Shown: positions 9,130 to 17,301 of the stretch, piece after piece
How the letters are laid out: every line of letters starts with the position of its first letter
Numbering within the stretch: position 1 is the first letter of the stretch
Origin: Firmicutes bacterium CAG:882
GTDB lineage: Bacteria; Bacillota; Clostridia; Lachnospirales; Lachnospiraceae
Length of the DNA stretch: 62,577 nucleotides
Assembly (NCBI GenBank): GCA_000435595.1
Contig: FR895390.1
Span: forward strand, 5,316-67,892
Direction of reading: 5' to 3'
Notes under the pieces: model-generated
What the model saw: only the letters and a program-made list of their open reading frames with translations
Told to the model about the DNA's origin: nothing
The model's database searches: none
Program-made: the position numbers and the translations under genes

Positions 9130-9180
9130 CTACTGTTTGTAGTTCATTTTTAGTCTACTACCTGTAGAACTAATTGTCAA
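9130..9180 (-). promoter_or_regulatory. Promoter of the blaI-M56 operon with two BlaI-type operators
   Basis: On the minus strand, -35 TTGACA (9175-9180) and -10 TAGACT (9152-9157) are 17 bp apart. One dyad, TCTAC-N5-GTAGA (9154-9168), fills the spacer and the -10. A second, CTAC-N5-GTAG (9130-9142), lies just downstream of the expected start. The two are 25 bp apart, the layout expected for cooperative BlaI repression. Confidence 0.85.
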
Positions 9181-9213
9181 TACAGTTTAATATTAATTTT
9201 GATTTTGTATATC

Positions 9214-9240
9214 AAAAAAGGAGACTTATAAAAGTCTCCC
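9214..9240 (-). terminator. Intrinsic terminator of the comEA-comEC-DUF3006 operon
   Basis: GGAGACTT (9220-9227) pairs with AAGTCTCC (9232-9239) around a 4-base loop; on the minus strand it is followed by TTTTTT. It lies 25 bp after the DUF3006 stop and before the blaI promoter. A shorter T-run on the other side could make it work in both directions. Confidence 0.85.
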
Positions 9241-9264
9241 TTTTGCCGTTCACTCTGCTGTCCG

Positions 9265-9435
9265 CTATACTATGCTGTACTCAAGCAGTTCATATTTTAG
9301 TCTGCTTCCCTCCTGAATCGCCTCAGGAAGCAGTGCTCGCGCCACAAGCTTCAATTCCGCCTGCTCATCGTCAGCTCTCCTTAAATTGGCATAGTCTCCG
9401 TCTATGCTGTCCACTATGTAGTAAATTGTCTCCAT
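9265..9435 (-). CDS. DUF3006 family small protein
   Basis: A 56-residue protein, METIYYIVDSIDGDYANLRR..., with the small beta-rich pattern of DUF3006 (I-V-D-x-I-D-G-D-Y-A at the start and a hydrophobic L-P-E-x-x-x-E-G-S-x-L end). Members are often encoded beside comEC or other MBL-fold proteins; function is unknown. The start is fixed by AGGAGG six bases before the ATG at 9435; a longer upstream frame has no site. It is the last gene of the competence operon, separated from comEC by the motif array at 9463-9621. Confidence 0.75.
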   Translation of the reverse strand: METIYYIVDSIDGDYANLRRADDEQAELKLVARALLPEAIQEGSRLKYELLEYSIV

Positions 9436-9462
9436 CCTTTTCCTCCTGCCCGTTAATAACGC

Positions 9463-9621
9463 TTGGGTACATTTACAATACGCTCTCACTCTATACCCAA
9501 ATTTCCATTTTTTTCACGGCAATATGGGTATACAGGCACTATTCTCCATCCGCATACCCAAATCCACATAAATATTATCGCTAAATGGGTATAATAAATC
9601 AACTGTTTTATTGTATACCCA
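9463..9621. repeat. Array of six TGGGTAT/ATACCCA motifs at about 30-bp period, alternating orientation
   Basis: Motif copies: TTGGGTAC (9463-9470), TATACCCAA (9492-9500), TATGGGTATA (9523-9532), CATACCCAAA (9553-9562), ATGGGTATAA (about 9585-9594) and TATACCCA (9614-9621). Their centres are 29-31 bp apart and orientation alternates strictly. Each forward/reverse pair can form a 7-8 bp hairpin, giving three units of about 60 bp; the intervening 20-24 bp are unlike one another. It lies between the comEC stop and the DUF3006 start, inside the operon. Confidence 0.8.
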
Positions 9622-9666
9622 CAGACACTTGACAAGCCTTTTTCCATTTCCTACATGACTCCTCTC

Positions 9667-12093
9667 TCACCTCCACCCATACATCCCCATGACACCGCTC
9701 TTCTCATCAATCCATGCCGTCACGGCACCGCTCTCATCCACTCTGTACACCTTCGTCCCGGATGCATCGAGCCGCTCGAGCGTCTCACTGTGAGGATGAC
9801 CGTAAGAATTTTTGGCGGCGCAGGATATGACAGCCGCTCTCGGTCGGATGCTCTGTAAAAAATCCGAGCTCGTCGAATACCTCGAACCGTGGTGCGCCGC
9901 CTTTAAAAGCGACACATGCTCCACGCCGCACTCCGCCACGCGTTCGGCAAGCATCTCTTCACGCTCGGAGGTCACATCTCCCGTGAACAGGATTGAATAA
10001 TCTCCATACCTTAAAAGGAGCACTATGGAATTGTCGTTCTCTGACTCCGTGCCATAAATTTTCTCACAATCATTAAGTGATGTGAGGCTGCAATCCCCAA
10101 ACCGATAGACCGTGCCGGCACAATCGGAAAGTACCGCATTGCACTCAAGACCGCCGTTTAAAAAGTCCAAAGAACTCCCGGCATCGGACACCATCACCTT
10201 CCCGTAATCCCCCGCATTTAACACAACATTCTCAATACTCGGAATATATGTGAGTGCATCTTCCCGAAGATTTTTCAAAGCCTCACTCCACCCGTTGTAG
10301 TGGTCCTCGTCGCTGTGCGTAATGAAGAGAAAATCAAGCTTTCTCACGCCCTTATACTTAAAAAAAGGCTCCAAAATCCGGTCATATATTCCGTTCTGCG
10401 AGCTGCTTCCCCCGTCTATGAAGATATTTGAACCGTCCGGCATACTCACGAATATCGCATCGCCCTGACCTACATCGAGAAAGACTGCCTCGAGCCCGCT
10501 GCGGTTCCTCATAAAAATCACAGCAAGTGCGGGAATTATCAGGAGACGCACCAGTACACCCGCAATGTGCCCGCATCTGTCGCGAAGCGATACCGTATAC
10601 CGCCTGCACCTGTTCTCAACGATACGCCTTACACCACAGACTATGTTCTTTCTAAGCGAAAACAATATCAAGAAAACATAATATATGATAATCTGCTCAA
10701 TTTCCGGTCTGCCGGCCACATACACACTTCCCGGAATTGAGAGCATAAGCTCACAGCCATACCGAAACAACAGAAGAATATAGTGTCCGATTCCTGCAAA
10801 AAGTGTTCCAAAAGTACTGCTGACAAGTCCCGCCACACCGCAAAGAAGTGCCGAAACCATTATAAAACTCATGAGCGGTACAACTGCAAGGTTAAGCACA
10901 ATCGAGAACAGTGGAATTTCATAGTAGAACCACAGCATGACGGGAAGTGTGGCAAGCCATATCGAGAGCGGTGCGGTAAACCACTTTAATTTTTCTGCCG
11001 TAAATCCTCCCGATACAGCCGACACTCCCGCTATTGCGAGAAATGAGAGCAGAAAGCCCGCATCCGTCACAATGTAGGGATTTTTGCACATAATTATGAT
11101 TGCCGCCAGCGAAACGGCGGACAAAATATCATAGGTTCTCCCTGCCGCCTGTGCATACACGGCACAGCAAAACATCACAATAGCCCTGACGGATGACACC
11201 GAGTTTCCCGTCATGCTTCCATATAGTACAACAAGGGTTCCGCTTATGATTGCGGCAGCCGGATATATTATGCCTGTTTTTCTCAAAAGCTTATAAAGTC
11301 CCATTCCGATAAGCGAAATATGAAGGCCCGATATTGCAAGAATATGTCCGATACCCGCGGCTGAAAAAAGTCCTTTAAGACTTCCATCCATATCAGACTT
11401 ATCCCCAAGCACCATCGCCTCATACACCCCTGCATCAGTGTATTCACAGCACTCTTCATATACACCCTTGAGCCTTGTTTTAACTGCTTCAAGTGTATCA
11501 ATAACAAAGTCTTTTTCATGCCATACATCTGTTATTTCAGCCTTTTTAACATAGAACCCATACCCCAAAGCCTTATAATATGCCCTCTGGTCAAATTGAC
11601 CCGGATTTGTTGCAGCAGCAGCTTCTTGAAGTATCACATGCGCATCAATGCTGTCACCCCTCTTAAAACCACCCGCCGCTCCATCTGTCTGTGAAATTTC
11701 GAGCACAATCTTGCTATTCATTTTTTCTCCGTCATAACGACAGTCTGAAAGCATAAGCCTGGTGGAATATTCGCCGGCTGTAACCTTCTCAATCCGAGCC
11801 GTAAGCTGCCCTTCTTGATTTTTTAATCCGTTGTCCGATATATCGTGGGAAAATGTAATGAAATAACCAAGTAAAAATAAAAAGATAAAAACCAGAATTT
11901 GAATAAAAATAAATTGATTTCGCTGCTTTCCTCGAAAATGATAAACCGCAGCATTAAGTGTAATTCCCGTCACCGCAAATGCGATTGCGGTTAACATTGA
12001 AACTGCATTAATTCTTAAGACCACCCCGGCAGTCATAAAAATGAATGCCGGAAGTAACGGTCTTTTAATTTTTTTGTGTGTCAATAATGTCAA
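9667..12093 (-). CDS. comEC: ComEC/Rec2 DNA uptake channel with MBL domain
   Basis: ComEC carries single-stranded DNA across the membrane during competence. The 808-residue protein has an N-terminal membrane segment and OB-like domain (about 40-190), a Competence domain with many helices (VLGDKSDMDGSLKGLFSAAGIGHILAISGLH... about 230-500) and a C-terminal beta-lactamase-fold domain with the metal motif HSDEDH (FITHSDEDHYNGW) and AAHHGS. The metal ligands look intact, so the domain may be an active nuclease. Its N-terminus overlaps gerMN by 29 bp. No ATG is available: the candidate starts are TTG codons at 12093 or 12084, behind AGGAG, so the exact start is uncertain. Confidence 0.93.
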   Translation of the reverse strand: MTLLTHKKIKRPLLPAFIFMTAGVVLRINAVSMLTAIAFAVTGITLNAAVYHFRGKQRNQFIFIQILVFIFLFLLGYFITFSHDISDNGLKNQEGQLTARIEKVTAGEYSTRLMLSDCRYDGEKMNSKIVLEISQTDGAAGGFKRGDSIDAHVILQEAAAATNPGQFDQRAYYKALGYGFYVKKAEITDVWHEKDFVIDTLEAVKTRLKGVYEECCEYTDAGVYEAMVLGDKSDMDGSLKGLFSAAGIGHILAISGLHISLIGMGLYKLLRKTGIIYPAAAIISGTLVVLYGSMTGNSVSSVRAIVMFCCAVYAQAAGRTYDILSAVSLAAIIIMCKNPYIVTDAGFLLSFLAIAGVSAVSGGFTAEKLKWFTAPLSIWLATLPVMLWFYYEIPLFSIVLNLAVVPLMSFIMVSALLCGVAGLVSSTFGTLFAGIGHYILLLFRYGCELMLSIPGSVYVAGRPEIEQIIIYYVFLILFSLRKNIVCGVRRIVENRCRRYTVSLRDRCGHIAGVLVRLLIIPALAVIFMRNRSGLEAVFLDVGQGDAIFVSMPDGSNIFIDGGSSSQNGIYDRILEPFFKYKGVRKLDFLFITHSDEDHYNGWSEALKNLREDALTYIPSIENVVLNAGDYGKVMVSDAGSSLDFLNGGLECNAVLSDCAGTVYRFGDCSLTSLNDCEKIYGTESENDNSIVLLLRYGDYSILFTGDVTSEREEMLAERVAECGVEHVSLLKAAHHGSRYSTSSDFLQSIRPRAAVISCAAKNSYGHPHSETLERLDASGTKVYRVDESGAVTAWIDEKSGVMGMYGWR

Positions 12094-13042
12094 GACTCCT
12101 CTCTAATGGTGAGGAAAGGTCTATTGTATCCCGGAACATAATATTCGTATTGCTTTTAACCGATATCTGAACTTTATTAACCGTTGAAAGTTCACATAAT
12201 GAATTGACTATCGAATATATTGTCACAGCCGGCGTAACAGGGACAACCACATCTGTGAGGGTCGAATCAAAGTTCACATAGCACACGCCATCCTTTGTGT
12301 TAACGCCAAGAAGCGTAAGTGTTGCCGGAACCGTTCTCAGATGATTCTCCTCACCCGGTCCCTTTATAAGCTGCTCTATGATAACCCTTTCTATCGATGC
12401 ATCTCTCCCGTAACCGACGGTAATCTTTTCCGGGACAAGCTTGTCTGCATTTGAATCTGCATAATACAATGATAAATCAACCCATGTCCTATACGTTCCC
12501 GTGCCTATATCCTCCATAAAATCAGATGCAAGCATGATACCAACCGCTTTACCGAGAGCATCCATCAAAGGCTGCTCGTTGACATAAAAGCACACATACT
12601 TGATTCCATCAATCTGAGTAACCGTCTTGACATATGCCGCCCTGAACATCACCTCATCCTCGGCTGACAGCTTATTATATGAATCGGTAAAATATACCGA
12701 CAATACTTCATCATTAAGCTGCGTGTCAACAATTACCATCTCATCCCTGAAAGTACTCGTATGCGCTGCATCCTCAGGCTGTCTCATCATATAAGTTAAC
12801 TCGTCAAGCAGCTCCGTGGTATTATCCGATGCAATTAAGCTGCTTCTAAGCTCATTTCCCAATGCCCTTCCTGTCTTGTCAAGATAATATACAAGATATT
12901 CATTTTCTCCCGGCTGTCCTGCATCAGTATTATCCCCATGTGCACATGCACAGACGAACACTGAGCAAAAACATACAAGCAGAGCAAATACCGCTCTCTT
13001 TAATACTAGTCTGTTCACACAATTCTCCATTTCCATATACAT
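12065..13042 (-). CDS. GerMN-domain lipoprotein
   Basis: A 325-residue exported protein with two GerMN repeats. The N-terminus has basic residues, a hydrophobic stretch (ALLVCFCSVFV) and a cysteine after CA that fits a lipobox, so it is probably membrane-anchored. The second repeat contains IIEQLIKGP and LLGVNTKDGVCYVNFDSTL, typical of GerMN. Such proteins occur in spore cortex/germination and cell-envelope contexts. It starts four bases after the histidine kinase stop. No good site precedes the first ATG (13042); a GTG at 13018 with GGAG six bases upstream is a credible alternative. Cotranscription with the two-component system suggests an envelope role. Confidence 0.85.
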   Translation of the reverse strand: MYMEMENCVNRLVLKRAVFALLVCFCSVFVCACAHGDNTDAGQPGENEYLVYYLDKTGRALGNELRSSLIASDNTTELLDELTYMMRQPEDAAHTSTFRDEMVIVDTQLNDEVLSVYFTDSYNKLSAEDEVMFRAAYVKTVTQIDGIKYVCFYVNEQPLMDALGKAVGIMLASDFMEDIGTGTYRTWVDLSLYYADSNADKLVPEKITVGYGRDASIERVIIEQLIKGPGEENHLRTVPATLTLLGVNTKDGVCYVNFDSTLTDVVVPVTPAVTIYSIVNSLCELSTVNKVQISVKSNTNIMFRDTIDLSSPLERSLDIIDTQKN

Positions 13043-13046
13043 TGTT

Positions 13047-14510
13047 TTATAATGTATTGCTCTTCTTTGCCTGCGTAAGAGGTATCCGCACAGTGAAGGT
13101 GCTTCCCTCGCCCTCCTTGCTGTACACTCTTATTGCACCCTTATGCATGAGTATCACAGACTTTGTTATGGCAAGTCCAAGTCCGGTTCCACCCGTCTGG
13201 CGCGAACGAGCCTTATCCACGCGATAAAAACGCTCAAATATCTTATCTCTGCTGTCATCAGGTATACCTATTCCCGAATCAGCTACGGTAAGATAGAAAA
13301 ACTTGTGGTCAGCATTGACCGACACTCTGACCCATCCGTTAGCAATATTGTATTTGATGGCATTCTCAACAAGATTCGTTATAACCTGCGTCATCTTAAC
13401 TTCGTCAATCTCAGCCACAACAGGTCTGAAGCTCTCAAGCACAAGCTCTATGTTCTTCTCTGCAGCAATAGGCTTAAGGCGCTTGAGTACATGTTCAACA
13501 AGCTCATTGATATTCTGAGGTGCCAGATTTAACTCCGCTGATGTCTTGTCCATACGGACAAGCGAGAGAAGATCATTTATAATCTGACTTTCCCTGTCAA
13601 TCTCCTCTACTATATCATTCATAAATTCCTTATACAATTCAACCGGCACATTTTCCTGTCCGTTTAACGAATCGGCAAGCACCTTGATTGAGGTGATAGG
13701 TGTCTTTAACTCATGTGACACATTTGAAACAAACTCCTGCCTTGAATCATCAAGTGCCTTTAGGCGCATAAGCATCTTATTAACCTCAGTAGACACTACA
13801 CATATCTCACCAAGACCCTTTTTTTCATCAAGGCGCTTATCCATGTAGCCGCTTGTTATACCATGAATAGACTCTGCAAGCTTAGAAAGAGGCCTGCTTA
13901 TCGCAAAGGCATAAGCCGCTGCTGCTATAATCATTACCACAAAAACAATATCGCATGCGTATGCCATAATATTGTTGACATATTTTAAACCGTCTCTCTC
14001 TAATGTATCGGGAACGGCAAACATCAGCACTCCTGTTATTGTCGTTCCGTCAGCCGCATATATCGGCATCGTAAGCTCAACTATTCCGTATTCTTTGTCA
14101 TAATTGTTCGTGACGATGCCATGAAATGCCTGATTTACCTCATATGATACAAGTGTTTTGTTTTCCTGATCAATATATGTGTCCTTAACTACAACATAAT
14201 CAGCCGCCACAATAACTATTCGTCCGGAATAGTTATATGAAATCTGCTCAATCTGCGCATTTATTGCAACATCGTACTGCTTGTCAAAGTATCCGTTCTT
14301 ACCTATATCGGCAGCGAGCATATTTCCCGTGTTCAGAAGTCTTGTACTGAGCTGCTCTATTTCCTTGGCAAACAGTCTGTCAGCTACAATTCCCTTAACA
14401 ATTATAAGTGGTATGAACGCGGATGCAAGCACAACAATTGCAGTCATGCACTGTATGCTGAATATATGTTTTCTTATTATCTGCCATATATGCAGAAGCT
14501 TATTCTTCAT
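13047..14510 (-). CDS. Sensor histidine kinase (HAMP-HisKA-HATPase)
   Basis: A 487-residue membrane kinase. Helix 1 near residues 20-40, an extracytoplasmic sensor of about 140 residues, helix 2 near 182-204, HAMP about 205-255, phospho-acceptor H266 in VSHELKTPITS, N-box NLVENAIKYN, and G-boxes DSGIGIP and GTGLGLAI. The set resembles PhoR/WalK-type kinases but no PAS domain is evident. It follows the response regulator by nine bases, so the two form one signalling pair. Placement between comEA and comEC suggests the operon is at least cotranscribed with DNA-uptake genes; the signal is unknown. Confidence 0.93.
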   Translation of the reverse strand: MKNKLLHIWQIIRKHIFSIQCMTAIVVLASAFIPLIIVKGIVADRLFAKEIEQLSTRLLNTGNMLAADIGKNGYFDKQYDVAINAQIEQISYNYSGRIVIVAADYVVVKDTYIDQENKTLVSYEVNQAFHGIVTNNYDKEYGIVELTMPIYAADGTTITGVLMFAVPDTLERDGLKYVNNIMAYACDIVFVVMIIAAAAYAFAISRPLSKLAESIHGITSGYMDKRLDEKKGLGEICVVSTEVNKMLMRLKALDDSRQEFVSNVSHELKTPITSIKVLADSLNGQENVPVELYKEFMNDIVEEIDRESQIINDLLSLVRMDKTSAELNLAPQNINELVEHVLKRLKPIAAEKNIELVLESFRPVVAEIDEVKMTQVITNLVENAIKYNIANGWVRVSVNADHKFFYLTVADSGIGIPDDSRDKIFERFYRVDKARSRQTGGTGLGLAITKSVILMHKGAIRVYSKEGEGSTFTVRIPLTQAKKSNTL

Positions 14511-14519
14511 AGAGTTCTC

Positions 14520-15206
14520 CTACTGCTTAAAGAAATATCCCATTCCCCACTTGGTATGAACATACTCAGGCTCACTAGGGTTGGTTTCAATCTTTTCTCT
14601 AAGTCTTCTTATATGAACATCAACCGTCCTTGCATCGCCCGGATAATCATAGCCCCATATAAGATTAAGCAGCATGTCTCGACCGTACACTTTATTAGGA
14701 TTGGTTACAAGAAGCTCAAGTACATCATATTCCTTGGTTGTGAGACTTATCTCTCTTCCCTTTATATATACACGTCTGTTATTTCTGTCCATGACCATGT
14801 TTCCGGATATGATTCTCGTTCCGGACTCAGCCGATACAATATGTCGGTTTCTTCTCTTAATCGCCTTGATTCTTGCCTTCACCTCAAGTATGTTAAATGG
14901 CTTTGTCATGTAATCATCCGCACCATAATCAAGTCCTAATATCTTATCCATATCCTCACTCTTTGCGGTAAGCATAATAATCGGCACATCCGAAAACTCT
15001 CTCACCTGCTGACATACCATATAGCCATCCATCTCAGGAAGCATAACATCAAGAAGAACAATGTCATAATTGTTAGCCTTTATAAGCTCTAAGGCTTCCT
15101 TGCCGTCATAAGCACAGAAAACCTCCATTCCGTCCTGCTCCAGACTGTACTTTATTCCCTTTACAATCAATTTCTCATCGTCTACCACCAATACCTTATC
15201 AGCCAT
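14520..15206 (-). CDS. OmpR/PhoB-family response regulator
   Basis: A 228-residue regulator. The receiver domain has the acidic pair DD at 9-10, phospho-acceptor D53 (LLDVMLP), T in MLTAKSED and K in MTKPF. The C-terminal winged helix (LTTKEYDVLELLVTNPNKVYGRDMLLNLIWGY, then DARTVDVHIRRLREKIE) is OmpR-type, most like the WalR/PhoP subgroup. The ATG at 15206 is chosen because GGAG lies six bases before it; the frame opens upstream with a TTG inside that site. It precedes its kinase by nine bases and follows comEA by 25 bases. Confidence 0.94.
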   Translation of the reverse strand: MADKVLVVDDEKLIVKGIKYSLEQDGMEVFCAYDGKEALELIKANNYDIVLLDVMLPEMDGYMVCQQVREFSDVPIIMLTAKSEDMDKILGLDYGADDYMTKPFNILEVKARIKAIKRRNRHIVSAESGTRIISGNMVMDRNNRRVYIKGREISLTTKEYDVLELLVTNPNKVYGRDMLLNLIWGYDYPGDARTVDVHIRRLREKIETNPSEPEYVHTKWGMGYFFKQ

Positions 15207-15231
15207 ACTCTTCTCCAATCCGACTTTTTCG

Positions 15232-15858
15232 CTATCTTACGCATATCAGGTCTTTTATCTTAGAATAAGCATTTTCCTTGATTCCGCTTACCTTCATTAT
15301 ATCCTCAACAGCCGCAAAGCCGCCATTGGCAGTCCTGTATTCCACAATCGCCTCTGCTCTCGACCTTCCTATTCCCGGAAGTGTCATGAGTTCATCTGCG
15401 GACGCACTGTTGATATTCACAAGACCTGTCTGTTTCTCATCCTTCCCTGTATATGCATTCATCCCCGCCTGTGCATACTCATCATAATCGGGAATATATA
15501 ATTTCTGTCCATCATACACATACTCTGCAAGATTGAGTGCCTCAAGACATCCCTCATCCGACACTCCGCCCGCCATGTCTATAAGCTCATACACTCTCGC
15601 GTTCTGTCCCGCCTCGTAGACACCGGGATTTACAACATTTCCACAGACATACACACACAGCACTGATTGTGTCTCATCCTGCGGTACATTCTCCGACACA
15701 CCTGAATCGGTACCGCAAGTCACCCCAATACTCTCAGGCTGTTCTATTATATAGCCTGTTTCCCTTCTGTTCGTGCATGAATACAAAAAACCGCATATTA
15801 CAAATGACAGCACTGCCGTCAAATAAACTGCGATTTTCTGAAATCTTTTTTTTATCAT
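15232..15858 (-). CDS. comEA: ComEA competence DNA receptor
   Basis: ComEA binds double-stranded DNA outside the membrane and passes it to ComEC. The 208-residue protein has an N-terminal membrane anchor (about 10-27, LYSC could also be a lipobox), an SLBB domain (VYVCGNVVNPGVYEAGQNARVYELIDMAGG, about 68-118), and a C-terminal helix-hairpin-helix pair (LVNINSASADELMTLPGIGRSRAEAIVEYR; about 145-205). It is the first gene of the operon ending in comEC and DUF3006. ATG at 15858 follows AAGGAG. Confidence 0.93.
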   Translation of the reverse strand: MIKKRFQKIAVYLTAVLSFVICGFLYSCTNRRETGYIIEQPESIGVTCGTDSGVSENVPQDETQSVLCVYVCGNVVNPGVYEAGQNARVYELIDMAGGVSDEGCLEALNLAEYVYDGQKLYIPDYDEYAQAGMNAYTGKDEKQTGLVNINSASADELMTLPGIGRSRAEAIVEYRTANGGFAAVEDIMKVSGIKENAYSKIKDLICVR

Positions 15859-15975
15859 ATTATCTCCTTATGTCTGTCTCATAAGGTTCCTCTGATACAG
15901 GAAAGATAACCTGCTATTTTATTGTAACTAAAGTTCCGAAATTATGCAATGGTGATTTTAAATATTTATTCTATT

Positions 15976-17262
15976 TTATTCACCGTTTTCACTGTTCTGT
16001 GACCAGCTTCTGACGAGATAATCCCTTACAGATGTCAATGCATCCACGCCCTTGCTTCCGTCAGCTATGGAATGTATTGCTATCTCAAGCATGGCATAAA
16101 ACTCATCACTGTACATGAGCTTGAGCTTCGGAACGGACTTATCATACGACTCATATATATGATCTATATTGTCATCTTCGTTGTCAATTATGCGGCATGC
16201 CGGCAGTCCAGACATTGTATACAGCTCGGTTGTATTGGTATATGTCAGATACTTTGCAAAGCTCTCGGCAACCGTTATGTCATCAGAAAAAGGATTGACA
16301 ACAACAGCCGTCGTCACAGATAACGGTCCACTCTTTATTGACGCACTCATATCAGGGAGAGCAGCTGTTCCAATCTGAAATGTGCTCTCTGATACTGCCC
16401 TTCTGTACATTGCCATATCTCCTATGGTGAGAACAATTGAGCCATCCTCCAATCCATTCAGGCATGAATAATAATCCACGTTATTGATATCAATGTAAAA
16501 ATACTCTATCAACTGCTTATAAAGCTCCGCCGCCTGTGTCAGTTCATCGGTAATATCAAATATCTCTGCTTTGTTATCTCCCGCTTTTCCGCCTATATTA
16601 AGATACGCTCCAAGGTATCCGTAATTGTAAAAAATGTCCTGAAGATCACAGGTAAAAACAGAGCTTACCCCGCTCCCTGCCTCGACCTCAAAATTCTCGG
16701 CATAATTTTTTATTTCTTCAAAATTGGCAAGAGACACGTCCTGCACATACGAAGCATTATATATGAGAAAGCTTGTGTCAAAGGTCAGAGGATATGCTAT
16801 AAGTCTGCCGTCATAAGTGCACGCTTCTATTGCAGCCGCACTGTAATTATATTCATTATAGATATCCTTCATTCTGTTCTCGCCTGCGATACCCGCAAGC
16901 TTTACCTGCTCAAGCTTATCATTGTCAACTATATACATATCGACCGTATCCGGCTTAATTGCCTCGTTCGTCAATGTGTCAATATAGTCAGCCTCCGGAA
17001 TCAATGTAAGTGTTATATGCACATTATTGTTAGCCGTCTCATACTCAGCCGCACAATATTCAAGATAACCCGTGAGCTCCGAATCACAATACCACAGCCT
17101 TATATTCACTCTCTCCTGTGCCTGCACTGTCTCGACAACCTCATCGCTTGACGTCGTCTCATCATCCACATACTGGATTCTGCAGCCTGCTGCCGAAAGC
17201 ATAACCACCGAACAGGTAAGTGTACCTGCAATACATTTCTTTAATAAAGAACCAAATCTCAT
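15976..17262 (-). CDS. Extracellular solute-binding lipoprotein (ABC type 1)
   Basis: A 428-residue exported protein with an N-terminal signal and a lipobox ending at Cys (LSAAGC, residues 22-27). The body resembles family 1 sugar-binding proteins: VNIRLWYCDSELTGYLEYCAAEYE...VHITLTLIP near the mature N-terminus, then YDGRLIAYPLTFDTSFLIYN. No permease or ATPase gene is adjacent, so it is an orphan binding protein or has a sensor role. It starts 39 bases after argD on the same strand and could be the distal gene of the arginine operon. Substrate cannot be told from the sequence. Confidence 0.82.
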   Translation of the reverse strand: MRFGSLLKKCIAGTLTCSVVMLSAAGCRIQYVDDETTSSDEVVETVQAQERVNIRLWYCDSELTGYLEYCAAEYETANNNVHITLTLIPEADYIDTLTNEAIKPDTVDMYIVDNDKLEQVKLAGIAGENRMKDIYNEYNYSAAAIEACTYDGRLIAYPLTFDTSFLIYNASYVQDVSLANFEEIKNYAENFEVEAGSGVSSVFTCDLQDIFYNYGYLGAYLNIGGKAGDNKAEIFDITDELTQAAELYKQLIEYFYIDINNVDYYSCLNGLEDGSIVLTIGDMAMYRRAVSESTFQIGTAALPDMSASIKSGPLSVTTAVVVNPFSDDITVAESFAKYLTYTNTTELYTMSGLPACRIIDNEDDNIDHIYESYDKSVPKLKLMYSDEFYAMLEIAIHSIADGSKGVDALTSVRDYLVRSWSQNSENGE

Positions 17263-17301
17263 ATATAAAATTTACCTTTCAAAAGTTACTATGAGGCGGT
17301 C

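Noticed and set aside
9463..9621. A small CRISPR array
   Set aside because: The repeated motif is only 7-8 bp and alternates in direction, unlike CRISPR repeats.
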